Positions 23,583 to 32,905 are shown, numbered from the stretch's first letter. The stretch: 64,000 nt of DNA from Synergistaceae bacterium (GCA_018436725.1 JAHDKT010000081.1:1-64000); one strand, 5' to 3'. Translations and numbers: made by a program. Notes: generated from the letters alone by a model not told the origin.

Positions 23583-24605
23583 GTGGGAAGGATCGTCTGT
23601 TTCGGCGAGGTGATGCTCCGCCTGGGCCCCGAAGGGTACTACCGCTTCCATCAGGTCGACAGGTTCGTCCTGAACTACACCGGGGCGGAAGCGAACGCCG
23701 CCGTGGCGCTGTCGCAGTTCGGCATGGAGACGGAAGTGGTCACGAAGCTTCCGGACCACGCCATCGCGAAGGCGGCCGTGGCGGAGCTGAAGAAGTTCGG
23801 CGCGGGGACCCGCTTCATTCAGTTCGGCGGCGAACGGATGGGCGTCTACTTCATCGAAAAGGGAGCGTCGCAGAGAGCCTCGAAGGTCATCTACGACAGG
23901 AAGAATACCGCGATATCGGCGGTCCGGCCCGGAGAGTTCGACTGGGAGACAATTTTCGAGGGAGCGTCGGCCTTTCTTTTCTCCGGCGTCACGGCGGCGC
24001 TGAGCGACACGATGCCCGACGTGCTGGCCGAGGCGTGCGAAAAGGCGAAGGAAAAAGGCGTCAAGATCTTCTGCGACCTGAACTACAGAAAGAACCTCTG
24101 GACCCCGGAGAAGGCGCAGGTCGCCATGAAGCGTCTGGTGAAGTACGTCGACGTGCTCGTCGGCAACGAAGAGGACAGCGAGAAGATGCTGGGCGTAAAG
24201 GCCGGCGCATCCGACGTGCGCAAGGGGGAGCTGGACACGGCGTCGTATGTGGACGTCGCGAAGCAGCTTCAGCGGGAGTACGGCTTCGAGGCCGTGGGCA
24301 CCACGCTCCGCAAGTCGATATCCGCCTCGGACAACAAGTGGTCCGGGATGCTGTACACGAACGGAACGGCCTACCTCTCCAAGGAGTACGACATCCGGAT
24401 CGTCGACAGGGTGGGCGGAGGCGATTCGTTCACGTCCGGCCTCATGTACGCCATGCTCAACGGCTACGACAGCCGGAAGGCCCTCGAATTCGCGGTGGCC
24501 GCGTCCTGCCTGAAACACAGCATCGAGCTGGATTTCAACCTCGTCTCCGTGGAGGAGATCGTCGCCCTTATGGAAGGCGACGGCTCCGGACGGGTGCAGC
24601 GATGA
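23583..24605 (+). CDS. kdgK: 2-keto-3-deoxygluconate kinase (PfkB family)
   Basis: A 340-residue PfkB-family sugar kinase. The N-terminus GRIVCFGEVMLRLGP is that of KdgK. The first family signature lies in the NYTGAEANAAVALSQFG segment near 30-46, and the ATP/anion-hole signature with the catalytic Asp is VDRVGGGDSFTSGL near 278-291. The enzyme would phosphorylate 2-keto-3-deoxygluconate (or an epimer) to KDPG for the aldolase encoded just upstream. GTG 23583 follows AAGGAGG. KDG could come from hexuronates or sugar acids; the upstream enzymes are not in the window. Confidence 0.85.
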   Translation: MGRIVCFGEVMLRLGPEGYYRFHQVDRFVLNYTGAEANAAVALSQFGMETEVVTKLPDHAIAKAAVAELKKFGAGTRFIQFGGERMGVYFIEKGASQRASKVIYDRKNTAISAVRPGEFDWETIFEGASAFLFSGVTAALSDTMPDVLAEACEKAKEKGVKIFCDLNYRKNLWTPEKAQVAMKRLVKYVDVLVGNEEDSEKMLGVKAGASDVRKGELDTASYVDVAKQLQREYGFEAVGTTLRKSISASDNKWSGMLYTNGTAYLSKEYDIRIVDRVGGGDSFTSGLMYAMLNGYDSRKALEFAVAASCLKHSIELDFNLVSVEEIVALMEGDGSGRVQR

Positions 24606-24660
24606 AACAATCCGTGACGAAGCGGTCCGCCGGGGGAGAACCCGGGAAGGGGGATGCGCG

Positions 24661-25566
24661 ATGAAGAAGCTGTTCGGAGTAACGACGTCCATGACGACTC
24701 CCTTCGATGAAAGGGACATGGTCGACGTCGCGGCGATCGAGGCGATGACCGATTTCTCGATCGCCAAAGGGACGGATTGCCTCTATCCGTGCGGCACCAC
24801 GGGCGAGATGCACCTGATGTCGTGCGAGGAGCGGGAGCTGGTGGCGGAGACGGTGGTCCGGCGCGCCGCCGGCCGCGTCACCGTCTTCATCCATACGGGC
24901 GCGATGACCACGAAAGATACGATACGGCTGGCGAAGCACGCGCACGCCATCGGCGCCGACGGTATCGGCGTCGTGACGCCGAGCTATTTCAACGTCCACG
25001 ACAGGGCGATGGTCCGCTTTTTCGTCGACGTGGCGCAGAGCGTCCCTGCGGACTTCCCCGTCTATATGTACGGCATTCCGCAGTGCGCGGGGAATGATCT
25101 GAGCGTGGATGTGGCCGCCGAGGTCGCCCGGCAGGCGCCGAACATCGTCGGCGTGAAGTACAGCTACCCCGACATGCACAAGATCAACGAATTCGCCAGG
25201 ATCAACGGGGGCGACTTCTCCGTCGTGGTGGGGCTCGACAGGCTCTTCCTGTCCGCCCTCGTCATCGGGTGCTCCGGTATCGTGTCGGGCGTTGCCTGCC
25301 CTCTGCCGGAGCCGTTCGTCAACGTGTACAAGTATTTCCGGGAGGGCGATCTCGCCGAGGCGGGCCGCTGGCACAAGATCGCCAACGAGACGGTGCTCTG
25401 CATGAAGGCGGGGGCCGATATGAGCATTTTGAAATACGGTCTGGAGCTGCGCGGGTTGCGGGGAGGTGGGGTACGGAAACCGTTGCTGTATATCGACGAC
25501 GCGGAGAAGAAGCGGATCGAAAAGGAACTGCGCGGTATCGCCGACGCGGCGAACATCGCGCTGTAA
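24661..25566 (+). CDS. DapA-family lyase (dihydrodipicolinate synthase / sugar-acid aldolase superfamily)
   Basis: 301 residues of the DHDPS/N-acetylneuraminate lyase class I aldolase family. Visible: CGTTGEMHLMS near 41-51 (pyruvate-binding GTTGE), VYMYGIP near 134-140 with the catalytic Tyr, and the Schiff-base lysine in VGVKYSYPDM near 163. True DapA normally sits with lysine genes; here it lies between KDG kinase and a TTT transporter, so a 2-keto-3-deoxy acid or similar pyruvate-yielding substrate is more likely (inference). The residue after the GTTG motif is E, shared with several subgroups, and does not settle specificity. Confidence 0.82.
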   Translation: MKKLFGVTTSMTTPFDERDMVDVAAIEAMTDFSIAKGTDCLYPCGTTGEMHLMSCEERELVAETVVRRAAGRVTVFIHTGAMTTKDTIRLAKHAHAIGADGIGVVTPSYFNVHDRAMVRFFVDVAQSVPADFPVYMYGIPQCAGNDLSVDVAAEVARQAPNIVGVKYSYPDMHKINEFARINGGDFSVVVGLDRLFLSALVIGCSGIVSGVACPLPEPFVNVYKYFREGDLAEAGRWHKIANETVLCMKAGADMSILKYGLELRGLRGGGVRKPLLYIDDAEKKRIEKELRGIADAANIAL

Positions 25567-25634
25567 CAACGCGCACCTTGGAGCCCGCAAGGGCTGTGGA
25601 AGAGCTGTTCATGAGAACGACAGGAGGAGAAAAA

Positions 25635-26600
25635 ATGAAAAAAGCGATGAGCGTGTTGCTTGTAGCGGCGATGGTTCTTGGTCTTGTAGGAGGAGTCGTC
25701 GGCGCGTCCGCGGCGGACTATCCGAGGAAGCCGATCACCATCGTTGTTCCGTATTCGCCCGGCGGGGCTTCCGATACGGTCTCCAGAATCTACGCCAAAG
25801 AGCTTGAGAAGATCCTGAAAAATCCCGTGATCGTCACCAACCGCACCGGCGCTTCGGGCGCGGTCGGCCTCGAATTCGTCAAGAGCAGCGCCCCGGACGG
25901 ATATACCCTTGCCTATATGCCCGTGGAATCGACGATGATCAGCGCGCTCGGCTTCACCGACACCAAGAGCAGCGACTTCACCTTCATCGGCCGCGCCATG
26001 ACGATTCCCGCCTCCGTCACCGTGAGAGCCGATTCCGAGTGGAAGACGCTCGACGAGTTCCTGGAGTACGCGAAGCGGAACCCGGAAAAGCTGCGCGCCG
26101 GCAACTCGGGTACGGGCTCCATCTGGCACATCGCCGCAGCCCTTCTTGAGAGAGAGCGCGGCAGCAAGTTCATCCACGTGCCGTTCGAAGGCGCCGCTCC
26201 CGCGATCGCCGCGCTGATGGGCAAGAACATAGAACTCGTCACCGTCTCCCCCTCCGAGATCCAGTCCGCGGTGGAGAGCGGAGAGTTCAGAGTGCTCGCC
26301 GTCCTGGGCGAGAAGAGATCCTCCATCCTGCCGGAGATTCCGACCGCGAAGGAACTCGGCGTCGACGTCGTCATCCAGGGGTGGGGCGCGTTCGCGGTAC
26401 CGAAGGGAACGCCCGACGAGATAGTGAAGATACTGGAGAAGGCGTCCGAAGAAGCGCTGAACAGCGAAGAGATGAAAGCCCTTCTGGCGAAGAGAGGCTT
26501 CGAGCACGCCTACCTGAACGGCGCGGACATGGACGCGTTCGCCCAGAAGAATCTCGAACTTTTCTCCGATTTGATCCCGAGCCTGGGAATATCCAAGTAA
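25635..26600 (+). CDS. TctC-type solute-binding protein of a tripartite tricarboxylate transporter
   Basis: A 321-residue periplasmic binding protein of the Bug/TctC family. The signal peptide ends near ASA (residue 25), followed by the classic start DYPRKPITIVVPYSPGGASD. GTGSIWHIAAALLERE near 157-172 contributes to the carboxylate-binding pocket of the family. These proteins bind a carboxylate and hand it to TctA. CAGGAGG precedes ATG 25635; the longer reading from 25269 overlaps the DapA-family gene and is rejected. A terminator-like hairpin separates it from tctB, which would let the binding protein be made in excess. Confidence 0.92.
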   Translation: MKKAMSVLLVAAMVLGLVGGVVGASAADYPRKPITIVVPYSPGGASDTVSRIYAKELEKILKNPVIVTNRTGASGAVGLEFVKSSAPDGYTLAYMPVESTMISALGFTDTKSSDFTFIGRAMTIPASVTVRADSEWKTLDEFLEYAKRNPEKLRAGNSGTGSIWHIAAALLERERGSKFIHVPFEGAAPAIAALMGKNIELVTVSPSEIQSAVESGEFRVLAVLGEKRSSILPEIPTAKELGVDVVIQGWGAFAVPKGTPDEIVKILEKASEEALNSEEMKALLAKRGFEHAYLNGADMDAFAQKNLELFSDLIPSLGISK

Positions 26601-26634
26601 AAACTCCGCCGAGCACGGCGGGCTGTTCGACAGG

Positions 26635-26682
26635 AAGAGGCGGGGACCAGGTCCGGCGGCGCCCGCCTCTTCTTCTTCTTTA
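26635..26682 (+). terminator. intrinsic terminator/attenuator between tctC and tctB
   Basis: GAAGAGGCGGG near 26635 pairs with CCCGCCTCTTC ending near 26673, followed by TTCTTCTTTAT. It is probably partly read through, giving more TctC than TctBA. The rest of 26601-26901 holds no gene. Confidence 0.6.
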
Positions 26683-26901
26683 TGGACACCCGGAGGGACG
26701 TTCGGAAAATTTCCGGCGTCGTCGCGATTCGGTGCGAAGCTCCCGGGTGTTGTAGAATATGTTCCATGCTCTCCCGCCGCGGCGGGAGAGCGGCGGGGTT
26801 TCGGGCCGGGCGTTCGTCTCCCCGCGGTCGCCGCCGGGTTGTACGTCGGCGATACCGGGCCTCTCCGGCCCGGGGAAATTTAACGACGGGGGTGGCGCTC
26901 C

Positions 26902-27351
26902 ATGCGCATCAAAAAGGATATTCTCTCCGGAGCGGCGGCCGTATGCATCGCCGCCGCGTTCATGTTTCCCTCTCTTCGGCTGGGCGTCGCGTCGCTGACA
27001 TCCGACGGCGTTCCCGGCCCCGGCTTTTTTCCGTTTTTCGTCTCGCTCCTCGTCGTCGGCCTCGGAGTCGCGCTGATTCTCAAAGGCTGCATACTCAAGG
27101 ACGCCGACGCGTACGCAACATTCGTCTTCGACGACAATTCCAAGAACGTTTTCGTCACGATCGCCGCCTTCGCCGCCTATCTGGCGCTGTGGCGCGTCTC
27201 GGACTTCTTCCTCGCTTCGGCGCTCCTGGTCGTCTTTCTCAACTTCTATTACGGGCGTTCGCTCAAATTCAACGTCGTCTATACCGTCGTCTTCATCTCG
27301 ATGGTGTATCTTGTCTTTTACCGCTTCCTGCGGATCTATTTCGTGATATAA
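26902..27351 (+). CDS. TctB-type small permease subunit of the tripartite tricarboxylate transporter
   Basis: 149 residues with four predicted membrane segments (about 9-27, 37-60, 85-105 and 120-145). The N-terminal half with GVPGPGFFPFFVSLLVVGLG is the typical TctB (DUF1468) motif. TctB is poorly conserved and assists the large subunit TctA. It lies directly upstream of the tctA gene (13-base gap) and downstream of tctC, in the standard order C-B-A. Confidence 0.88.
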   Translation: MRIKKDILSGAAAVCIAAAFMFPSLRLGVASLTSDGVPGPGFFPFFVSLLVVGLGVALILKGCILKDADAYATFVFDDNSKNVFVTIAAFAAYLALWRVSDFFLASALLVVFLNFYYGRSLKFNVVYTVVFISMVYLVFYRFLRIYFVI

Positions 27352-27364
27352 GGGGGGATGCGCG

Positions 27365-28879
27365 ATGATATGGGTTCAGGGTTTTCTTAACTTAATGACG
27401 TTCTCCACGCTCTTCTGGGTGTTCGCGGGCGTGTTCGTCGGCACGGTCGTCGGCGCGCTGCCCGGACTTTCCGCCACCATGGCGATCGCCATCCTCACGC
27501 CCATGACCTTCTGGCTCTCGCCGAACGACGGGTTCGCGGTGCTCATCGCGCTGTGGAACTCCGCGATCTTCGCCGGAGGGCTCTCCGCGATTCTGGTGAA
27601 CACTCCCGGCACCCCAGCGTCGATCATGCAGACGCTCGACGGCTACGAGCTGTACAAGCAGGGCAAGGGAGGCCTCGCCCTCGGCGTCAACGTCATCTAC
27701 TCGGTGATCGGCGGCGTCTTCAGCACGCTGGTACTGATCTTCTTCTCGTTCCCGCTGGCCCGTTTCGCCGTCCGTTTCGGCCCCACGGAGTACTTCGCGC
27801 TGGCGCTCTTCGGCCTCTCCATGATGGTCGTCGTCTCCGACAGATCGGTGGTGAAGGGGCTGCTGATCGGATGCGTCGGTCTCCTCCTTTCGACGATCGG
27901 CATCGATCCGATTCTCGCGGTGCGGCGGTTCACGCTGAACAGCACGCAGCTTATAGCCGGCATATCGTTTCTGCCGGTGATGATCGGCATGTTCGGCATC
28001 GGCGAGGTGCTCAACCAGATCTACGAGAGAAACCTCGCGCTGGAAAAGGAAGAAGAGAAGGTCAAGATGGAAAACCTGTCGCTTGGGAAGGTCTTCCCGA
28101 CCCGCGCGCAGGCGAAGCAGCTGTTCCGCCCGACCGTCATCGCGGCGGCCATCGGGACGCTCATCGGCGCCGTGCCGGCCGCCGGCGGCGATATCGCGTC
28201 GATCGTGGTCTGGGGGCAGTCGCGCAAGATGTCCAAACATCCGGAGGAGTACGGGAAGGGCTCGCTTGAGGGCTTGGCCGTCGCGTCCACCGCGAACAAC
28301 AGCGTGATCGGAGGCGCGCTGACGACGATGCTCGCGCTCGGCATTCCGGGCGACTCGGTCAGCGCGATCCTGATAGGGTCGCTGATGATGTACGGAATGC
28401 AGCCGGGGCCGAAGATGTTCACCGACAACCAGCACTTCGTGGTGACCATCATGCTGCTCATGCTGATATCGAACGCGCTCATCCTGCTGTTCGGGCTGCT
28501 CACCGCCAAGCTCTCCGCGAAGGTGCTGAACGTGCGGAAGGAGACGGTGTGGGTGTCGGTCGTCGTCCTCTGCACCGTGGGCTCCTTCGCCCTCAACAAC
28601 AGCTTCTTCGACGTCCTGATCATGGGGGGCGCCGGTCTGTTGGGTTTCCTGTTCAAGAGGGGCGGATTCGTTCCGGGGCCGTTCATTCTGGCGCTTCTGC
28701 TCGGAGGACTGCTGGAATCCAATCTGCGGCGGGCGCTTGTGATGTCGCAGGGCAGCTACAGCATCTTCTTCACGCGCCCCGTCACGGTGACGCTGCTGGC
28801 TCTGACGGCGCTCTCCATTCTGTTTCCGCTGATCAGGAATCATTTTTTCAAAGCGATCGCGATGAAGGAAAGTGATTGA
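27365..28879 (+). CDS. TctA-type large permease subunit of the tripartite tricarboxylate transporter
   Basis: A 504-residue integral membrane protein with about twelve membrane segments. Family motifs: GTVVGALPGLSATMAIAILT near 25-45, the proline/glycine-rich NTPGTPASIMQTLDG near 78-92, and GALTTMLALGIPGDSVSAIL near 317-336, the second half of the internal repeat. It carries the transport path, powered by ion gradients. The cluster context (KDPG aldolase, KDG kinase, DapA-family lyase) points to a sugar acid or related carboxylate rather than citrate (inference). Confidence 0.94.
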   Translation: MIWVQGFLNLMTFSTLFWVFAGVFVGTVVGALPGLSATMAIAILTPMTFWLSPNDGFAVLIALWNSAIFAGGLSAILVNTPGTPASIMQTLDGYELYKQGKGGLALGVNVIYSVIGGVFSTLVLIFFSFPLARFAVRFGPTEYFALALFGLSMMVVVSDRSVVKGLLIGCVGLLLSTIGIDPILAVRRFTLNSTQLIAGISFLPVMIGMFGIGEVLNQIYERNLALEKEEEKVKMENLSLGKVFPTRAQAKQLFRPTVIAAAIGTLIGAVPAAGGDIASIVVWGQSRKMSKHPEEYGKGSLEGLAVASTANNSVIGGALTTMLALGIPGDSVSAILIGSLMMYGMQPGPKMFTDNQHFVVTIMLLMLISNALILLFGLLTAKLSAKVLNVRKETVWVSVVVLCTVGSFALNNSFFDVLIMGGAGLLGFLFKRGGFVPGPFILALLLGGLLESNLRRALVMSQGSYSIFFTRPVTVTLLALTALSILFPLIRNHFFKAIAMKESD

Positions 28880-29682
28880 CGGTGGAAAAAAAGGAGAGAG
28901 CCGAAAGCTGGAAGATGCAGTCCGTGGTCAAGGCGTTCGGGCTGCTGAAACTCTTTACGGGAAAGAATCCGGAGTGGACGTTCAACCAGCTGCTTCAGGA
29001 GAAGCAGTGTCCCAAGAGCACGCTCTCGAACATGCTGCGGACTCTGGAGTTCTGCGGCGTCCTCGAAAAGGAGAAGACGAGCCAGCTCTACCGTCTGGGG
29101 CTCGACGTGCTCGAGATGGGCTACGGCGTCCGCAAGGCCCTCCCGATCATCGAGTACGCGATGAAATTCCTCGACGACGTGCAGCAGAAGACCGGCGGGA
29201 TCGTCTACTTCACCATTCCGAAGGACGGCAGGGTGCTCTACCTGGACGCGAGCTATCCGGCGAACAAGAACGTGACCTACTCGATCACGGGAAAGACGCT
29301 GGACATGCACTGCACGGGTGTGGGCAAGGCGATGATGAGCAAGATGTCGGACGAGCAGATCCGACGGATCGTCGCCGAGCGCGGCATGAAACAGTACACC
29401 CCGAGGACGATCACCGACTTCGACGCGTTGATGGAGGAGATCGAGATGACGCGGGCGCGCGGCTACGCCCTGGACTTCGGGGAGGAGTCGCAGGGCGTGA
29501 AGTGCGTCGCCGTCCCCGTCGTCTCCGGGCGGATGCTTCTGGGGGCGATCAGCATTTCGGGGTCGATCATCAGCCTCAAGGAGGAGCAGTACGAGGAGTA
29601 CGCCGAGATGCTGTTCGAAATCGCCAACATACTGGCGGACAAGGCGGATATGTTCCCGAGGCCGTTCCTCTGCGGCGTGTGA
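28876..29682 (+). CDS. IclR-family transcriptional regulator
   Basis: About 268 residues. The N-terminal winged helix (SVVKAFGLLKLFTGKNPEWT through TLSNMLRTLEFCGVLEK) and the C-terminal ligand domain with CTGVGKAMMS and a later LDFGEESQGVKCVAVPVVSG are those of the IclR family, which sense sugar acids or aromatic/organic acids. TTG 28876 overlaps the TctA stop and has AAGGA seven bases upstream; GTG 28882 is an alternative. As the last gene of the cluster it probably controls the strong promoter at 22832 (inference). Confidence 0.9.
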   Translation: MTVEKKERAESWKMQSVVKAFGLLKLFTGKNPEWTFNQLLQEKQCPKSTLSNMLRTLEFCGVLEKEKTSQLYRLGLDVLEMGYGVRKALPIIEYAMKFLDDVQQKTGGIVYFTIPKDGRVLYLDASYPANKNVTYSITGKTLDMHCTGVGKAMMSKMSDEQIRRIVAERGMKQYTPRTITDFDALMEEIEMTRARGYALDFGEESQGVKCVAVPVVSGRMLLGAISISGSIISLKEEQYEEYAEMLFEIANILADKADMFPRPFLCGV

Positions 29683-29697
29683 GGCCCCGGAGGCCGG

Positions 29698-30771
29698 CTA
29701 GAGCCACTTCCGCTTCTTGAACGCGGCGAGCATGCCGAGGGCGAGCGCCGCCATGAGCGCCATGACGCCGTAGTACCCCCGCGGCCACTTCAGCTCCGGC
29801 ATGTGCTCGAAGTTCATCCCGTAGACGCCCGCGATGAAGGTGAGGGGGATGAAGATCGTGCCGATGATGGTGAGCACCTTCATGATCTCGTTCATCCGGT
29901 TGCTGACCGCCGAGAGGAACGTGTCGTGCATCCCGCTCACGATGTCGCGGTTGGTCTCCACCATGTCGATGATCTCTATCGTATGGTCGTACAGGTCGCG
30001 CAGGAAGGGCTTGATGGAGTCGCCGACGAAGCGCGAGCCGCTCTTCTCGATGGTCGCGATCTCCTCCCGCAGCGGCCAGACGGCTTTCCGCAAAAAGAGC
30101 ACCTCGCGCTTCAGACGATGCAGTTCCTTCATGTGCGTTGCATCGGGAACGGCGAGGATCTGTTCGTCGATCTCCTCGATGTGGTCGCCGAGTTTTTCGA
30201 GGACGACGAAATACTCGTCCACCACGGAATCCATGATGGCGTAGGCAAGGTAGTCGGCGCCTTCGCTCCGGAGGCGTCCCTTCCCCGACCGGATGCGCTC
30301 TCTGACGGGGTCGAGCACGTCGCCCTCGCGCTCCTGGAACGAGACGACCCAGCGGTCGCCCAGCACGACGCTGACGTTCTCGTTGAGGATCGAGTGCGTT
30401 GCGTCGTCGTAGGTCAGCATCTTGAGGGCGAAGAAGAGATACTGCTCGAAGTTCTCCGCCTTGGGGCGCTGCGCCGGGTTGCCGATATCCTCCGTCGTCA
30501 GCGGGTGCAGTCCGAAAAGGGCCGCAAGGCTCCTCAGCGTGGGCACGTCGCGGATACCGTTCACGTTGATCCACGTGATCCCCGGGCAGTCTTTCAGCCG
30601 GGCGCAGTCTTCCAAGGTCGCGCTGCGGATCTCCTCGAAGCGGTCCTGAACGTAGTGCATGATCTCGATGCCGGAGGCCGTCTCCTTCCCTTCTCCGACG
30701 ACCTGCGGTTCCGCCGGTAGGCCTCGCCGCTCCTCCTTGCGACGGGCGGCGCGTTTCCCCCCCGTTCTCAT
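29698..30771 (-). CDS. corA: CorA-family magnesium/cobalt transporter
   Basis: A 357-residue protein with a long cytoplasmic N-terminal domain and two C-terminal membrane helices. The signature YGMNFEHMPEL lies in the loop between them (near 320), with the preceding IFIPLTFIAGV helix. The protein would form a pentameric Mg2+ channel (family members also pass Co2+ or Ni2+). The start at 30771 is chosen; it is preceded by a G-rich stretch. The N-terminal about 25 residues are unusually basic. It is divergent from the GGDEF gene, downstream of the DUF488 gene. Confidence 0.92.
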   Translation of the reverse strand: MRTGGKRAARRKEERRGLPAEPQVVGEGKETASGIEIMHYVQDRFEEIRSATLEDCARLKDCPGITWINVNGIRDVPTLRSLAALFGLHPLTTEDIGNPAQRPKAENFEQYLFFALKMLTYDDATHSILNENVSVVLGDRWVVSFQEREGDVLDPVRERIRSGKGRLRSEGADYLAYAIMDSVVDEYFVVLEKLGDHIEEIDEQILAVPDATHMKELHRLKREVLFLRKAVWPLREEIATIEKSGSRFVGDSIKPFLRDLYDHTIEIIDMVETNRDIVSGMHDTFLSAVSNRMNEIMKVLTIIGTIFIPLTFIAGVYGMNFEHMPELKWPRGYYGVMALMAALALGMLAAFKKRKWL

Positions 30772-30802
30772 GAGCAACTCCCCCCTCGCGCGAGCGAAGC
30801 GC

Positions 30803-31159
30803 TCATTGTTCCGAGTCTCGCCGTTCCAAGTGCTCCGCGAGCACGGCGGCGTGGTTGTACGTCTCGTCCTTGGCCGCGTAGACGAGCGTGACCGTCCCGT
30901 CCCGCATGCGCTCCAGTATCGCATCCGCCGCCGGGTTCGTCTCCAGTTCGGCGACGTAGCGCGTCCGGAACTCGTCCCACTTTTCGGGGTCGTGGCAGAA
31001 CGATTTCCGCAGCTCCGGGCTGGGCGCCGCCTCCTTCAGCCACAGATCGACGGCGGCCTTCTCCTTCGCGACGCCGCGCGGCCACAACCGGTCCACAAGA
31101 ATCCGGAAGCCGTCCTCCGGACCCGGCGCTTCGTACACTCGTTTCAGAAGCAGCGTCAT
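30803..31159 (-). CDS. DUF488-family protein (YeaO-like)
   Basis: 118 residues. The N-terminus LLLKRVYEAPGPEDGFRILVDRLWPRGVAKEKA and the later LVYAAKDETYNHAAVLAEHL match the DUF488/YeaO family, whose function is not established. It is short, soluble and without a signal peptide. It lies 31 bases upstream of the CorA gene in the same direction, so the two may be co-transcribed. Confidence 0.88.
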   Translation of the reverse strand: MTLLLKRVYEAPGPEDGFRILVDRLWPRGVAKEKAAVDLWLKEAAPSPELRKSFCHDPEKWDEFRTRYVAELETNPAADAILERMRDGTVTLVYAAKDETYNHAAVLAEHLERRDSEQ

Positions 31160-31361
31160 TCCGGTTCATCCTCTCCTTTTCGATAGACGGGCAGTATATG
31201 GGACCTCTCGCCGGAACGATTATAGCACTGCGGTGAAAAGAAGGGCTCCGTTGCTCTTCCCGGGCGCAGAAAAGAAATACGCCTTTCGATATATTGCAAA
31301 AGAGACGGCCATACGTTTTAATGTGTGCGGGAAAATCACTTTTCCGGATGGGAGAGCGCGG

Positions 31362-32888
31362 ATGGATGAACTGCACGGGCTGAAAGAACGGCTTGCGGCG
31401 GCGGAGAGCAAGCTGCGCGAGCAAGAACGCTTCCTCGCCGATCTGATAGAGAACAGCGGCGCGCTGATGTTTATTAAAGATGTCCAAGGCGTCTATCGTT
31501 TTGTAAACAGCAAGTGGGAGGAGGTCACCGGCCTCCGGCGCGAAGAGGTGTTGGGGAAGACGGACTCCGATCTTTTCCCTCCCGAAGCGGCCGCGCAGTT
31601 TCGCCGCAACGACGCGGAAGTACTCGGAAGCGGCGAGTTCATCGAGTTCGAAGAACTCTTCGACCGTCCGGACGGTCGGCGTTTCTATCTCTCCGGCAAA
31701 TTCCCCGTTCGCGGAGAGGAAGGCGTCGTCGCGGGACTTTGCGGCGTCATCGTCGACATCACCGAGCTGAAGCGCCGACGACAGGAGATCGAATTCCTCA
31801 GTTTTCACGACCACCTGACCGGGCTCTACAACCGCCGCTTCTTCGACGAGGAGTCCGCCCGGCTGGATACCGCCAGAAACTTGCCTCTGACGCTGCTGCT
31901 GATGGACGTCAACGGCCTCAAGCTGATCAACGACGCTTTCGGACATCGGATCGGCGATATTTTATTGCGGACCATTGCGGATGTGCTCCGGCGTACGTGC
32001 CGAGAGGACGAGATTATCGCGCGCATCGGCGGCGACGAGTTCGCCATTCTGCTCCCCCGAACCGATGAAGGTGGGGCCTCCGCGCTCTGCAGGCGTATAT
32101 CCGACGCGTTCGAAGCCGAGAAGACGCCTGCGGGCTCTCCCTCCGCGGCGTTCGGTCAAGCGACGAAGAGCACGGAAGACGGATCGGTCGGTGAGTTTGT
32201 CGCGAAGGCCGAAAACATGATGTACCAGCAGAAGATCCGCATGCAGGAACTCGTTCGAGGTCAGGCGATCACGTTCATATTACGCTCCCTTTTCGAGAAG
32301 ATCCCCCGTGAACGGGAGCATTCGGAGCGCGTCGCCGGACTCGCCGAGAGAATAGGGCGCGCCATGGGTATGAAGGCTGAAGAGATGGGAACGTTGCTCA
32401 CGGCCGCCAGGCTTCACGACATCGGCAAAATCGCGGTCTCCGATATTCTGGATAAAATCGAACCGCTGCAAGAGGGAGAGTGGTTCGCCGTCAGACGGCA
32501 TTCGGAGATCGGCTACTCGATACTCAATTCCGGCGGCGATTTCGCAGCTCCGGCGCGGATCGTACTGGCCCACCAGGAACGTTTCGACGGGAAAGGATAT
32601 CCGAAGGGGCTCGCGGGGCGCGATATCCCGTTGCAAGCCCGCATCATCGCCGTAGCGGACGCCTACGACGCGATGACCTCCGGCCGTCCCTACCGTCCTG
32701 CGCGAAATCCCTCGGAAGTGCTGCACGAGATAGAGGCCGGCTCCGGAACGCAGTTCGACCCGGAGATAGTGCGTATTTTCATGACGTTGTTCGAAGCCGC
32801 CCCGGATACTCGAACGGACGGAGATGTCCGTTCGAGTATCCGGAATTCCGGAATTTTCACCGGCGGCCTTCGGAAGTCTGTCGGATAG
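31362..32888 (+). CDS. PAS-GGDEF-HD-GYP cyclic-di-GMP signalling protein
   Basis: A 508-residue cytoplasmic protein without membrane segments. A PAS sensor (about 25-135, with ENSGALMFIKDVQGVYRFVN) is followed by a GGDEF domain with the intact GGDEF motif at about 222-226 (diguanylate cyclase, making c-di-GMP). An HD-GYP domain (about 305-480) has HDIGK at 352-356 and GKGYP near 410-414, the type that degrades c-di-GMP. Both opposing activities appear intact by motif. ATG 31362 follows GGGAG; the upstream in-frame start at 31233 has no support. An 18-bp perfect hairpin lies in its last 90 bases. The CheX-like gene follows. Confidence 0.9.
   Translation: MDELHGLKERLAAAESKLREQERFLADLIENSGALMFIKDVQGVYRFVNSKWEEVTGLRREEVLGKTDSDLFPPEAAAQFRRNDAEVLGSGEFIEFEELFDRPDGRRFYLSGKFPVRGEEGVVAGLCGVIVDITELKRRRQEIEFLSFHDHLTGLYNRRFFDEESARLDTARNLPLTLLLMDVNGLKLINDAFGHRIGDILLRTIADVLRRTCREDEIIARIGGDEFAILLPRTDEGGASALCRRISDAFEAEKTPAGSPSAAFGQATKSTEDGSVGEFVAKAENMMYQQKIRMQELVRGQAITFILRSLFEKIPREREHSERVAGLAERIGRAMGMKAEEMGTLLTAARLHDIGKIAVSDILDKIEPLQEGEWFAVRRHSEIGYSILNSGGDFAAPARIVLAHQERFDGKGYPKGLAGRDIPLQARIIAVADAYDAMTSGRPYRPARNPSEVLHEIEAGSGTQFDPEIVRIFMTLFEAAPDTRTDGDVRSSIRNSGIFTGGLRKSVG
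32802..32843. repeat. 18-bp perfect inverted repeat inside the 3' end of the GGDEF/HD-GYP gene
   Basis: CCGGATACTCGAACGGAC at 32802-32819 and its exact complement at 32826-32843 are separated by six bases. No T run follows. It lies inside the coding sequence, before the CheX-like gene, and could limit read-through or act as an mRNA processing site (inference). Confidence 0.75.
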
Positions 32889-32905
32889 TGCAGGAGGGGT
32901 GAACG

